This document shows, one piece after another, positions 1-10,570 of a stretch of 64,000 nt of DNA; position 1 is the first letter of the stretch; each line of letters opens with the position of its first letter. This DNA comes from Basidiobolus meristosporus CBS 931.73 (taxonomy: Eukaryota; Basidiobolomycota; Basidiobolomycetes; Basidiobolales; Basidiobolaceae): positions 186,001-250,000 of the forward strand of contig MCFE01000003.1 of the NCBI GenBank assembly GCA_002104905.1, read 5' to 3'. The translations under genes and the position numbers were made by a program. The notes beneath the pieces are model-generated. The model had not been told where the DNA came from and searched no databases. It saw only the letters and a list, made by a program, of their open reading frames with translations.

Positions 1-222
1 AATTAATTAATATTGCTAACATCATAGTAAAAAAAGTACACTTTGAGTAAATGGGATTAAACCTCCGATGCCCGTAGAGATTTCAAAATATTATTCAACT
101 TGGCCGCAATTAGGTTAATATTCTTCACGGTATTTATATTCAAAAGCTTAATATCCAACGTATAAAATAATACATGTAAAATTGCAAATTTAACAAGAAA
201 TATACATGATGATGGGGAATAT

Positions 223-702
223 TCACCAGCCACGGCTAAAGCCTATGGACATCACAGTCAATGCAAGGCCAAACTCAATTAGTCCAAATGTCGCATCAAT
301 GAGCCCGGCGTGCTCGAAATGAATCAGTCCATTAGCAAGCACAAGGTCAACAAACACCCACACCACCCCAAATGAGAAGTAGATCCAGGTCAGAATCATG
401 GAGCCGTGGGTGAGTCCCAGTCCCAGCGTGCTGGCCACAAGCATCCACAGCATAGTGATGAACACATTGCGTGCCACCTTCTGGGTGTGGCTGACACTGC
501 AGTGCAAGCCTCGGAAATGCTTGGTGAGGGATGAGCCAGTGGCTGATGTTTGGTTGTTGCCGGTCGACTCGGATCCTTGGTCAGCGAGCAATAGCAGCGC
601 CCAGATGATCCAGAAGATGAAGAGTGCGATGAACGAGTCTCTGATGTTGCGATTGTCCCCGAGATTGATTGACTCGAGTGCTAGTGTAGTGGTTGCCTCC
701 AT
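223..702 (-). CDS. A1: 159-aa four-helix membrane protein, subfamily A
   Basis: Unrecognised family. The protein begins MEATTT and has four hydrophobic stretches at about residues 24-41, 77-98, 101-123 and 135-156. The first loop is short and Ser/Asn/Gln-rich, and the end is a conserved Gly-Trp. The strongest family signature is the helix 2-3 block with ARNVFITMLWM and LTHGSMI. No signal peptide or enzymatic motif is visible, so a structural or channel-like membrane role is only a guess. The ATG at 702 is the first one downstream of a TATA box (813-820, minus sense). A1 differs from the other A copies by Gly48, Ala132 and Phe155. It is divergent from B1. Confidence 0.9.
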   Translation of the reverse strand: MEATTTLALESINLGDNRNIRDSFIALFIFWIIWALLLLADQGSESTGNNQTSATGSSLTKHFRGLHCSVSHTQKVARNVFITMLWMLVASTLGLGLTHGSMILTWIYFSFGVVWVFVDLVLANGLIHFEHAGLIDATFGLIEFGLALTVMSIGFSRGW

Positions 703-1784
703 GGTAGAGTAGAGTAGAGTAGAGTAGGCAGAGCAATGTTTCAGTTGTAGTCTAGATGATAGTATGGATTGTACTATTCGATATGTTCCGAGTTACATCA
801 TTCTACTGGCCGTTTATATACGATGACATGCTGGTACTCCGTATCCACCCGGCGTTCGAATTGATCGAAGATACCGAGTTCAAGTAGCAGTCATTTTCAC
901 CGAGTGTATTTTGGGTAGCGGGGTGATGTTGAACCGAGTTGGCAGAATGTCAGGGTAATGACATTGCCAGATGTATTTACTCGTAGCTGACCATATCCAA
1001 TATTAGCATTGTCCGATCTGTATCGAGTGGCTTACCATGTGATGAGATTACCGATCTTCTACTCTTTCCGCATTTCCTCATTGTCTCATTGCCTTGTCAA
1101 CTTCACTGCCGGCCATAATAGCCCAGCCACAATGGGGTGGTGGCATTGCTACTCAATTCAGTTCAGGGCAAGAGCATTCGGATACGTGATCTTCACCTAT
1201 ACATGTGCACATCTTCCACGAAATAGGCAACGGTGACATCAACTACTTGCAATATCCGGTTAATCGGTCATGAGCCATTATCTCCGTATGGAAGGTGGCC
1301 ACTTTGATGGCCGATCATTTGTATCGTCACGCCAGATTCCTAACTCGGAATACCGGTCTATTTCCATCACTATCCTGTGAGGGATTTTCGAGTCCGAAAC
1401 CATTGACTAATGGTTAAATCCTGCTTCCTTGAACTCGTCTGCATTAGTAAACGACTAAGACAGACCTTCGCTTGATACTGCACTCTGCATTTCAAGAATG
1501 CTCTGATATTCTTTCGTGGTTGTAGCATCGTTGGCAGTTGCCGGTCCATGAAATTAGCCCAGCAACACTGTGTCCACCGGATTATCGTATGGCACTTGGG
1601 GAGGCTCATTTAGTATATAATGCTCATCGGGATCGAGCCAACACTCCAGGAAAATACTATACACTTTGTGTAAATCATAGAATCAACCTGATCACAGGAG
1701 CAACGCACACTATATACTCTGACTAGAGCGTCACAACAGCACACCACCACTACTTTAACCGCAGCTACCACTTCACAAGAGATC
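703..1784. promoter_or_regulatory. Bidirectional promoter of pair 1
   Basis: There are 1082 bp between the two start codons. A minus-strand TATATAAA (plus positions 813-820) faces A1 and a plus-strand TATATAA (1614-1620) faces B1, so both leaders are roughly 80-140 nt. The A1 leader carries four GTAGA pentamers (plus sense). A dyad, aaccatt-gact-aatggtt, lies at 1398-1415, about 200 bp upstream of the B1 TATA box. Its centre contains TGACTAA, an AP-1/Gcn4-like core. Regulatory function is inferred from conservation across copies. Confidence 0.7.
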
Positions 1785-2327
1785 ATGGCATTCTGGGATA
1801 CCTTTGACCTTTGGAGCAAGGATGACTCCTACATTCGGGACTGCTACATCGCTCTGTGGACCTTTTGGATCACCTGGTCACTGCTTCTGTTGGCCAGATA
1901 TTTCTTCGACTGGAAGGATCGTCACCTCGTTGCCGCCCCAGGCACCGTGCCGGAGATGCACGAGAGAGTAGGCTCCACGGACTCCACTCATCCAGCAGTG
2001 GAGAGTCAAGCCACGTCACCCGGTGGTGCCTCCCCTGCTGCCACTTCTGAGCCTGCTCTATCACCGCTGGGGGCAAAGGTGGCTCGCGCCGAGTCACTAT
2101 CACGCAATCTATTCATCACATTCCTTTGGATGTTGACAGCCAGCGCGCTAGGCTATGGCATCACTCGAGGCTCGATGATTGTTGCATGGCTCTACTTCTC
2201 GTTTGCAGTGGTGTGGATTGCAAGTGAGCTGAGTATCACACATCCAGCGGCAAGAGTTGGATTTGGACTCACAGAACTTGGACTATCTTTGGCAGTCATG
2301 GGAATTGCCTTCAACTTTGGTTGGTAG
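1785..2327 (+). CDS. B1: 180-aa four-helix membrane protein, subfamily B
   Basis: Unrecognised family, a distant paralogue of the A proteins. Hydrophobic helices lie at about residues 20-41, 108-127, 129-149 and 156-177. A 60-residue Ser/Thr/Pro/Ala-rich hydrophilic loop between helices 1 and 2 contains HPAVESQ. The A/B common core is (A/S)RN(V/L)FIT, LG(L/Y)G(L/I)T(H/R)GSMI and a terminal GW. B1 differs from B2-B4 at three positions (I30T, I158V, A168S). The start is fixed by the MAFWDTFDLW beginning shared by all copies. An AATAAA lies at 2405-2410. Pairing with A1 suggests co-expression. Confidence 0.9.
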   Translation: MAFWDTFDLWSKDDSYIRDCYIALWTFWITWSLLLLARYFFDWKDRHLVAAPGTVPEMHERVGSTDSTHPAVESQATSPGGASPAATSEPALSPLGAKVARAESLSRNLFITFLWMLTASALGYGITRGSMIVAWLYFSFAVVWIASELSITHPAARVGFGLTELGLSLAVMGIAFNFGW

Positions 2328-3384
2328 TTATTTCTAAATAGTTACTAGATTTCCGGTACATTATGTACCATGTCAAATGTTGTATGATTATGTATTTTTC
2401 AGTAAATAAATACAGTAGACCAAAGTAATGTTGCTCAGGATTAAATTGCCGTCTCGCATGAAGATTTGCGCAAGTATACTTTGTCTGTTGTAATTCATAT
2501 GGATAATTGGTTTGAATCAAAGCAGCTTTCGCTAATTATACACTCAAGGTTGGAATACGTTGAGACCAGTAGAGAAAGACACTGGGCCATGAAATGTACC
2601 AAGTATACAGTCAAGTAAACCGTAATCTTGCGATTTTTGGCCATGTGACAGTGCAGTTTTCATGACGAGTTACAAAATTTCCAATCCATGAGTTTGCCGG
2701 GAAGTTTATCATAAGGACTCGTGTTTTATTAACAACTAGAGATTCGGCCGGACCTTTTGGCCAGAATTTGACTGAATGGTCGAAATAGTACGCTATTGTT
2801 TTTACTAGGTGAATGTCTTTCTTTGTTTATTACATGTTATATCCTGATAAACAAGTATTTGAATATGTATTTTTTGATATTATTTTGAAGATTGCTCATA
2901 TGCTTTTTATCTTTGCCTGAGACCCAAATAATGCTTCCTGTCAGTAAACATCTTGATATTAATATGTGTGTATCAGTGTTCAAGAGCTTTATTAAACACA
3001 AAGAAGCCAAGCGTCGTTTATCGCTGCGTTTTGACAGGAATACACCTGGCTTGAGCTTCCAAAGAGTTATCGTTGCGCGCTCAACAGTCGATGGTAATGC
3101 GTAATATGATGTCATTTTGGATTCAGTACCGGGGATTACATTGACACTTTCATAAAACTGTTTGAAGTATATCAAGATTGGCAGTAATTATACCTTGGGA
3201 CACATTGAACCTGCAACTGCTAATACTACCGAGCACTACAAGGCTTACCGAATGGAGAGCCCTTGCAGGGGAAGACGGAGAAATGGTAACTATACAGCGA
3301 CTTAAAGTGGTTGAGAATATGAGAACCACAAAAACAGGATGTATTCCATTCATTATATTTCTAGGTTTGATTAATGCCGCTAAC

Positions 3385-3446
3385 AATCCCTATAAAAAAT
3401 TTCAAACTTGGATTTCATATGGCACTCTGCTGGTGTTCTGCTGGTA
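3385..3446 (+). repeat. Left arm of a 62-bp imperfect inverted repeat
   Basis: The reverse complement matches 4694-4754 over its whole length with scattered substitutions. Both read TACCAGCAGAA(C/T)ACCAGCA at one end and a TATAGGGATT / CATAGGATT-like end at the other. The arms enclose about 1.25 kb that includes an LTR relic. They look like the ends of a decayed DNA element or foldback. Confidence 0.6.
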
Positions 3447-3853
3447 TTTTTTAATCAAATTTTCAAGTGCAAATGCCTCTAAAAACCAGTGAGCTGACTA
3501 TTATCATATTTGGTATGAGGGTTACTCAGGAACAACACTTTCTCGAACATATGTCGACTTGTCCTCAAGAAGGCTAGAACTTGTAATATGTGTGTTGTAA
3601 CTTTGAGGAAATTTGAATTTTTGCAGGCATCATGTTGGCAATCCACTGGTTTTTGATGGACTTTTTTCCAAAGGAAATCTTCGAGATAGCTTGGCATCTT
3701 ACCATGATATAATATCTACAGAAAGATAGGAGATTTTCTTCTGCTGCTTTATCCTGGGTATCTGTGAAGTCAATGCTTTATTGTATGTTTGCTTATCAAA
3801 GCGATGTTTGTTGCATTTCTTTTTCAAGGATGTTTTGCCATGTATGCTATTAC

Positions 3854-4201
3854 TGTTGTAAAAATTCGGAATTCCACCTAAATATTCGCCTAACTTAGTA
3901 ACTTGAATCATTACCTACAAATCTTAGAGAATACTGACCAAATTCCTTGTCGGGATTTACTTGGAATATTTTCACCAAATCATCAGGTACCCTGAACATA
4001 AATAATCTCAAGGTTATCCAAACAGCCCCAAGCTTTGCACACATGTTCTTGGGACCTTCCTAAACATATTTTATGTGTTTGTTTTACCAAGACCATGTAA
4101 TAGTACAAATACCACTTTTACATTCAATAAATCATTAAGAGAAACCATATAATCCACTTGTTCTCCCAATCACTTCCAACATCTCCAAGACTCTTACAAC
4201 A
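3854..4201 (+). mobile_element. Decayed LTR of the copia family seen at the window end
   Basis: The stretch begins TGTTGTAA and ends CAACA, exactly as the 349-bp LTRs at 60567 and 63532 do. It shares long blocks with them, including CTTGTCGGGATTTACTT(A/G)GAATATTTTCACCAAAT, CTTTGCACACAT(A/G)TTCTTGGGACCTTCCT and the 3' CACTTCCAACATCT region (each shown in part). It is much more diverged than those two are from each other. No clean target-site duplication flanks it. Sequence after 4202 only weakly recalls the element interior, so it is an old solo LTR or fragment. Confidence 0.85.
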
Positions 4202-4693
4202 GTTATAATATTGCCAGAATTTTGCTAGTACTGCGGCTCATGTCACAGGCACTAAGGTTTAATTTTCATGCGGTGGTATTTTTGACCATCCAATGTGTGA
4301 AGACTACTATGTCAAGCATTTAAAAGTGGTATACTAAAAAATCAACAATACTCAATCATTCTTCAGAGGAAGGACAAGCGATTTTTGATAATTCAAATTA
4401 AGTTGCTGAAAGCCATACACATTGTATTTCACCCTGAAAAAAAAATATTAAGAAAAGGCCAGCTGAATACCATCATATTATCAGCTGAATTCCAAGTTTC
4501 TCTAAGCTTAAAACTCTCAATATGTCTGGAACTAATTGTTTGGCAGACAAGCAGACATATCTACTAGGAGGGGACTAGGCCAACTAGCATTCATACCAAA
4601 TTTGGTAATCAGCTACTCACTACTTCCAACAGAAAATCCAACTAAAGTTGGAAGGAAAAACACCAGCTGAATGCCAGCAAAATACCGTTAGAC

Positions 4694-4754
4694 TACCAGC
4701 AGAATACCAGCAAATAATCAGATGAATTCCAGGTTTGAGATTTTTCATAGGATT
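4694..4754 (-). repeat. Right arm of the 62-bp imperfect inverted repeat
   Basis: Partner of 3385-3446 in inverted orientation. Nearby (4640-4680) are further copies of the CCAGCTGAATGCCAGCA word. Confidence 0.6.
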
Positions 4755-5030
4755 CAATGAAGTATTGATCCATTTGGTCTGATTAAAATTTGCCAAAAAT
4801 TGCTAGTAAAAGCAAAAAAAGACAGTTTTGAAAACTTTCTTGAGAAACGCCAAATGCTATTAAGTTGAGGATACTTTAGAGAATACCTTCGCTTTGTTTA
4901 GACTTCGCGTATCTTTTCTATGAGATCTGAAAATTTGACTACAGGTAGATAAAATAGTCGAATTCGGGTAATTTATGGTTGTAAATAAATGGCAGTTAGT
5001 CAAGAATTTAGGATTATAGTATTTACATTA

Positions 5031-5193
5031 TTCATTGAACGATGATGAGGTTTATTAAACAAAGAATGTGCAATCTCGCACTATAAACAAACAGCCAAGT
5101 ACTGTGCCTGAGACAATATACAATCTATAATAGCTAATAGCTTGGGTATTTTCAGGTGCTTTTTACATTTATCACGGCATACTTGACCTAATT
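5031..5193 (-). repeat. A-gene 3' flank block shared by A2, A4 and A5
   Basis: About 160 bp downstream of A2 recur nearly unchanged at 10411-10570 (A4) and 13166-13324 (A5). A1 and A3 have different 3' flanks. The block includes the minus-strand AATAAA-like signal (plus TTTATT at 5051-5056) and words such as CTCGCACTATRAACAAACAG. It therefore holds the 3' UTR and marks which units were copied together. Confidence 0.85.
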
Positions 5194-5673
5194 TTACCAG
5201 CCTCTGCTGTAGCCAATGGACATCACAGTCAACGCCAGACCAAACTCAATCAATCCAAATGTCGCATCAATGAGCCCGGTGTGCTCGAAATGAATCAGTC
5301 CATTAGCAAGCACAAGGTCAACAAAGACCCACACTACCGCAAATGAGAAGTAGATCCAGGTCAGAATCATAGAGCCATGGGTGAGTCCCAATCCCAAGGT
5401 GCTGGCCACAAGCATCCACAGCATAGTGATGAACACATTGCGTGCCACCTTCTGGGTGTGGCTGACACTGCAGTGCAAGCCTCGGAAATGCTTGGTGAGG
5501 GATGAGCCAGTGGCTGATGCTTGGTTGTTGCTGGTCGACTCAGATCCTTGGTCAGCGAGCAATAGCAGCGCCCAGATGATCCAGAAGATGAAGAGTGCGA
5601 TGAACGAGTCTCTGATGTTGCGGTTGTCCCCGAGATTGATTGACTCTATTGCTAGTGTAGTGGTTGCCTCCAT
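5194..5673 (-). CDS. A2: 159-aa four-helix membrane protein, subfamily A
   Basis: Same architecture as A1. It carries Ile9 in place of Leu, Ser48, Ala52, Ala112, Thr132 and Tyr155. The frame is open upstream to an ATG at 5775, which would add 34 residues. That ATG lies only about 12 bp from the TATA box (5787-5794), probably upstream of the transcription start, and is not conserved as a start in the other copies. I therefore use the ATG at 5673. Its partner is B2. Confidence 0.9.
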   Translation of the reverse strand: MEATTTLAIESINLGDNRNIRDSFIALFIFWIIWALLLLADQGSESTSNNQASATGSSLTKHFRGLHCSVSHTQKVARNVFITMLWMLVASTLGLGLTHGSMILTWIYFSFAVVWVFVDLVLANGLIHFEHTGLIDATFGLIEFGLALTVMSIGYSRGW

Positions 5674-6759
5674 AGGTAGAGTAGAGTAGAGTAGAGTAGG
5701 GCAGAGCAATGTTTCAGTTGTAGTCTTGATGATAGTATGGATTGTGCTATTCGATATGTTCTGAGAAACACTCATTTGCTGCTCCGTTTATATATGATGA
5801 CATGCTAGTGCTCCGTATTCACCCGGCATTCGAATTGATCGAAGATACCGAGTTCAAATAGCAGCCATCTACACCGAGTGTATTTTGGATAGCGGGGTGA
5901 TGTTGAACCGAGTTGGCAGAATGTCAGGGTAAATGACATTGCCAGATGTATTTACTCGTAGCTGACCATATCCAATATTAGCATTGTCCGATCTGTATCG
6001 AGTGGCTTACCATGTGATGAGATTACCGATCTTCTACTCTTTCCGCATTTCCTCATTGTCTCATTGCCTTGTCAACTTCACTGCCGGCCATAATAGCCCA
6101 GCCACAATGGGGGTGGTGGCATTGCTACTCAATTCAGTTCAGGGCAAGAGCATTCGGATACGTGATCTTCACCTATACATGTGCACTCTTCCACGAAATA
6201 GGCAACGGTGACATCAACTACTTGCAATATCCGGTTAATCGGTCATGAGCCATTATCTCCGTATGGAAGGTGGCCACTTTGATGGCCGATCATTTGTATC
6301 GTCACGCCAGCTTCCTAACTCGGAATACCAGCCTATTTCCATCACTATCCTGTGAGGGATTTTCGAGTCCGAAACCATTGACTAATGGTTAAATCCTGCT
6401 TCCTTGAACTCGTCTGCATTAGTAAACGACTAAGACAGACCATCGCTCGATACTGCACTCTGTATTTCAAGAATGTTCTGATATTCTTTCGTGACTGTAG
6501 CATCATTTGCAGTCGCCGGTCCATGAAATTAGCCCAGTAACACTGTGTCCACCGGATTATCGTATGGCACTTGGGGAGGCCCATTTAGTATATAATGCTC
6601 ATCGGGATCGAGCCAACACTCCAGGAAATTACTATACACTTTGTGTAAATCATAGAATCAACCTGATCACAGGAGCAACGCACACTATATACTCTGACTA
6701 GAGCGTCACAACAGCACACCACCACTACTTTAACCGCAGCTATCACTTCACAAGAGATC
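5674..6759. promoter_or_regulatory. Bidirectional promoter of pair 2
   Basis: 1086 bp. TATA boxes lie at 5787-5794 (minus sense, A2) and 6589-6595 (plus, B2), and the dyad aaccattgactaatggtt at 6373-6390. The A2 leader has four GTAGA pentamers. This spacer is nearly co-linear with that of pair 1 along its whole length, unlike those of pairs 3-5. Confidence 0.7.
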
Positions 6760-7302
6760 ATGGCATTCTGGGATACCTTTGACCTTTGGAGCAAGGATGA
6801 CTCCTACATTCGGGACTGCTACATCGCCCTGTGGACCTTTTGGATCATCTGGTCACTGCTTCTGTTGGCCAGATATTTCTTCGACTGGAAGGATCGTCAC
6901 CTCGTTGCCGCCCCAGGCACCGTGCCGGAGATGCACGAGAGAGTAGGCTCCACGGACTCCACTCATCCAGCAGTGGAGAGTCAAGCCACGTCACCCGGTG
7001 GTGCCTCACCTGCTGCCACTTCTGAGCCTGCTCTATCACCGCTGGGGGCAAAGGTGGCTCGCGCCGAGTCACTATCACGCAATCTATTCATCACATTCCT
7101 TTGGATGTTGACAGCCAGCGCACTAGGCTATGGCATCACTCGGGGCTCGATGATTGTTGCATGGCTCTACTTCTCGTTTGCAGTGGTGTGGATTGCAAGT
7201 GAGCTGAGCATCACGCATCCAGCGGCAAGAATTGGATTTGGACTCACAGAGCTTGGACTAGCTTTGGCAGTCATGGGCATCGCCTTCAACTTTGGTTGGT
7301 AG
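6760..7302 (+). CDS. B2: 180-aa four-helix membrane protein, subfamily B
   Basis: Protein identical to B3 and B4, and different from B1 at residues 30, 158 and 168. The long Ser/Thr/Pro/Ala loop and terminal GW are intact. The 3' flank (TTAGTCATAAGTGATATTAA and onward for about 95 bp) is shared only with B3, which links units 2 and 3. Confidence 0.9.
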   Translation: MAFWDTFDLWSKDDSYIRDCYIALWTFWIIWSLLLLARYFFDWKDRHLVAAPGTVPEMHERVGSTDSTHPAVESQATSPGGASPAATSEPALSPLGAKVARAESLSRNLFITFLWMLTASALGYGITRGSMIVAWLYFSFAVVWIASELSITHPAARIGFGLTELGLALAVMGIAFNFGW

Positions 7303-7864
7303 TTAGTCATAAGTGATATTAAGGCTCCCCTATATAATTTACTGCACATTCGCCGTTGTATATCTTATGTATATTTCAATAAACAAGTACAATAGGTAAA
7401 CGTAATCGAAGTAAACGTTTGTCCATTATTGAACAGCCGTCATGTTCATCATATATCCAATTAAGTATTTCTGCTCTGTATAACTCGTTGATTTCGTCCG
7501 ATTGCTCTCGATATCTAAGATTCTAAGATAAATAGCATTTAAAGCTATAGTGGAGTTATCAGTCAACGACGAATCTAATAAAGTGATGTAAAGCTATTAT
7601 CTAGTTGTTTTTGGAAACGCGATATTGGCGATTTCATGGTAGACTACAAAACTACACATCTACAATATCATCTCCTTATTCACTGCACAGTTCGTCTTCT
7701 CAGCTAGTTAATGATATACGTAAACAGAAGTTTTAAATGGGAAACTATATTTTATGAATTATATCCCGCAAAGAATGCGACAATATAGTATTTAAGAAAT
7801 GTACATTCTATTATTTTTAAAGAGGGGGTGCATTGTACTTTGTTCGTGGCAATTTCAAATTAAA
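7303..7864. other. Spacer between pairs 2 and 3
   Basis: The first 95 bp or so is the B2/B3-type 3' flank with an AATAAA near 7378. The remainder is AT-rich and I see no gene or repeat in it. The A3 3' end directly follows. Confidence 0.5.
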
Positions 7865-8344
7865 TCACCAGCCTCTACTGTAACCAATGGACATCACAGT
7901 CAACGCCAGACCAAACTCAATCAGTCCAAATGTCGCATCAATGAGCCCGGTGTGCTCGAAATGAATCAGTCCATTAGCAAGCACAAGGTCAACAAACACC
8001 CACACCACCCCAAATGAGAAGTAGATCCAGGTCAGAATCATGGAGCCGTGGGTGAGTCCCAGTCCCAGCGTGCTGGCCACCAGCATCCACAGCATAGTGA
8101 TGAACACATTGCGTGCCACCTTCTGGGTGTGGCTGACACTGCAGTGCAAGCCTCGGAAATGCTTGGTGAGGGATGAGCCAGTGACTGATGTTTGGTTGTT
8201 GCTGGTCGACTCGGATCCTTGGTCAGCGAGCAATAGCAGCGCCCAGATGATCCAGAAGATGAAGAGTGCGATGAACGAGTCTCTGATGTTGCGGTTGTCT
8301 CCGAGATTGATTGACTCGAGTGCTAGTGTCGTGGTTGGCTCCAT
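7865..8344 (-). CDS. A3: 159-aa four-helix membrane protein, subfamily A
   Basis: Begins MEPTTT (Pro3, as in A4 and A5), with Ser48, Thr52, Val54, Gly112, Thr132 and Tyr155, so it mixes residues of the A1 and A4 types. Otherwise identical architecture. Its 3' flank differs from that of A2, A4 and A5. The start at 8344 follows a TATA box at 8462-8469 (minus sense). Confidence 0.9.
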   Translation of the reverse strand: MEPTTTLALESINLGDNRNIRDSFIALFIFWIIWALLLLADQGSESTSNNQTSVTGSSLTKHFRGLHCSVSHTQKVARNVFITMLWMLVASTLGLGLTHGSMILTWIYFSFGVVWVFVDLVLANGLIHFEHTGLIDATFGLIEFGLALTVMSIGYSRGW

Positions 8345-9422
8345 GGTAGAGTAGAGTAGAGTAGAGTAGAGTAGGGCAGAGCAATGTTTCAGTTGTAGTC
8401 TTGATGATAGTATGGATTGTGCTATTCAATATGTTCTGAGAAACACTCATTTGCTGCTCCGTTTATATATGATGACCGCTAGTGCTCCGTATTCACCCGG
8501 CATTCGAATTGATCGAAGATACCGAGTTCAAGTAGCAGCCATCTACACCGAGTGTATTTTGGGTAGCGGGGTGATGTTGAACCGAGTTGGCAGAATGTCA
8601 GGGTAAAGATATTGCCAGATGTATTTACTCGTAGCTGACCATATCCCATATTAGCATTGTTCGATCTGTATAGAGTGGCTTGCTATGTGACAAGATTATT
8701 CAATATCAGTCATTTCCGCATTCTCTCATTGCCTAGTTATCTTGACCGCTGGACAAAGTGTTCCAGTCACAATGGAGGTGGTGGCATATAGGCTCATTTC
8801 AGCCCAGCATATCTGCTTACGGGTACGTGATTAATATCCATTTACGCGACCGCTTTCACGAAACAGGGAACCGTGACATCAATCGTTAACCAGATCTGGT
8901 TAATCGGGCATGTGTCATTGCCTGCATATAGTTGGAGGCCATAGACGATCGATCGTTTGAATCCTCGCGCCTGCTTCCTAATGCGGAATCTGAGCCTATT
9001 TCCATCCTCATCCTGTGCGGGATTTTTGAGTCCGAAACCATGGACTAATGGTTGAATTTTGTATCCGTGGACATATTCCCATTAGTTAATGACCAAGACG
9101 GTCTACTGATTGAGCTGGAAATCAAAATATCAAGAATGGCCCGATATTCTTTCGTGGCTGTGGCATCATTTGCAGTCGCCGGTCCATGAAATTAGCCCAG
9201 TAACACTGTGTCCACCGGATTATCGTATGGCACTTGGGGAGGCCCATTTAGTATATAATGCTCATCGGGATCGAGCCAACACTCCAGGAAATTACTATAC
9301 ACTTTGTGTAAATCATAGAATCAACCTGATCACAGGAGCAACGCACACTATATACTCTGACTAGAGCGTCACAACAGCACACCACCACTACTTTAACCGC
9401 AGCTATCACTTCACAAGAGATC
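8345..9422. promoter_or_regulatory. Bidirectional promoter of pair 3, with a diverged middle
   Basis: 1078 bp. TATA boxes lie at 8462-8469 (A3) and 9252-9258 (B3), and the dyad at 9036-9053 with one altered base. The A3 leader carries five GTAGA pentamers, the longest run. The A-proximal 300 bp and B-proximal 280 bp match pair 2 closely, but 8640-9110 is markedly diverged from every other copy. This is a mosaic pattern. Confidence 0.7.
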
Positions 9423-9965
9423 ATGGCATTCTGGGATACCTTTGACCTTTGGAGCAAGGATGACTCCTACATTCGGGACTGCTACATCGCCCTGTGGACC
9501 TTTTGGATCATCTGGTCACTGCTTCTGTTGGCCAGATATTTCTTCGACTGGAAGGATCGTCACCTCGTTGCCGCCCCAGGCACCGTGCCGGAGATGCACG
9601 AGAGAGTAGGCTCCACGGACTCCACTCATCCAGCAGTGGAGAGTCAAGCCACGTCACCCGGTGGTGCCTCACCTGCTGCCACTTCTGAGCCTGCTCTATC
9701 ACCGCTGGGGGCAAAGGTGGCTCGCGCCGAGTCACTATCACGCAATCTATTCATCACATTCCTTTGGATGTTGACAGCCAGCGCGCTAGGCTATGGCATC
9801 ACTCGAGGCTCGATGATTGTTGCATGGCTCTACTTCTCGTTTGCAGTGGTGTGGATTGCAAGTGAGCTGAGCATCACGCATCCAGCGGCAAGAATTGGAT
9901 TTGGACTCACAGAGCTTGGACTAGCTTTGGCAGTCATGGGCATCGCCTTCAACTTTGGTTGGTAG
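9423..9965 (+). CDS. B3: 180-aa four-helix membrane protein, subfamily B
   Basis: Protein identical to B2 and B4. The leader and first 100 bp of 3' flank are those of B2, so units 2 and 3 share both ends of the B gene. Confidence 0.9.
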   Translation: MAFWDTFDLWSKDDSYIRDCYIALWTFWIIWSLLLLARYFFDWKDRHLVAAPGTVPEMHERVGSTDSTHPAVESQATSPGGASPAATSEPALSPLGAKVARAESLSRNLFITFLWMLTASALGYGITRGSMIVAWLYFSFAVVWIASELSITHPAARIGFGLTELGLALAVMGIAFNFGW

Positions 9966-10570
9966 TTAGTCATAAGTGATATTAAGGCTCCCCTATATAA
10001 TTTACTGCACATTCGCCGTTGTATATCTTATGTATATTTCAATAAACAAGTATAATGGATAAAATAACTATTTATTGAGTAGTGGATTGTTATAACTTGT
10101 AGAATTTAGCCTAAGCGTACTTCCAACTCTAAATTGTATGGAATGGTGCGTGTATCAAGCCACTCATCTGCCATCACAGCTTTCACGAATGATTATGTTG
10201 GGGTAGTATAGGTTAGTCATTTAGCCGGTGCCCGCACAAGTATGTGGTGAAACAAACAATGCTGTTATTTTGGACACGCAATATAGATGATTTTGTAACG
10301 AACTTAGAATAAGCGTATGTTAAATTAACCTGGGCGTTCATCATATAAATTTTCGTCTTGTTTATGAAATATGATTACTCTACGATTAAGGATTACTGCA
10401 AGTGCATTGTTCATTACAATATGATGGCATTTATTAAACAAGAAATGTGTGCTCTCGCACTATGAACAAACAGCCAAGTACAGTGCTTGAGACAATATAC
10501 AATCTATTATGGCTAATCTTGGGTATTTTCGGGTGCTTTTTACATTTATCACGGCACACTTGACCTAATT
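9966..10570. other. Spacer between pairs 3 and 4
   Basis: It starts with the B2/B3-type 3' flank, followed by about 350 bp without recognisable features. It ends with the A2/A4/A5 3' block (10411-10570). Confidence 0.5.

Larger units (their letters stand above)
2328..5193. other. Enlarged spacer between pairs 1 and 2, transposon debris
   Basis: No convincing gene. The part just after B1 (about 2430-2550) resembles the B4 3' flank near 12790-12890, so the duplicated unit included 3' sequence. The middle holds an inverted-repeat pair and a decayed LTR, listed separately. Scattered CCAGC(A/T)GAATACCAGC-like words occur at 4470-4720. The short open frame at 3178-3492 has no recognisable feature and I do not call it a gene. 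The last 160 bp is the A-gene 3' flank shared with A4 and A5. Confidence 0.6.

Noticed and set aside
398-712. Open frames of 100-104 codons on the plus strand opposite each A gene
   Set aside because: They recur in most of the copies only because the A coding sequence itself is conserved. They are antisense shadows with no membrane or domain logic.
1870-2103. 64- and 77-codon frames overlapping each B gene
   Set aside because: They are alternative-frame readings of the Ser/Pro/Ala-rich loop and have no independent signals.
3178-3492. 104-codon frame in the enlarged spacer
   Set aside because: No recognisable protein, overlaps an inverted-repeat arm and sits in transposon debris.
5674-5775. 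Upstream in-frame ATG of A2 adding 34 residues
   Set aside because: It lies about 12 bp from the TATA box, probably before the transcription start, and other copies lack it as a start. The added residues include the translated pentamer repeat.
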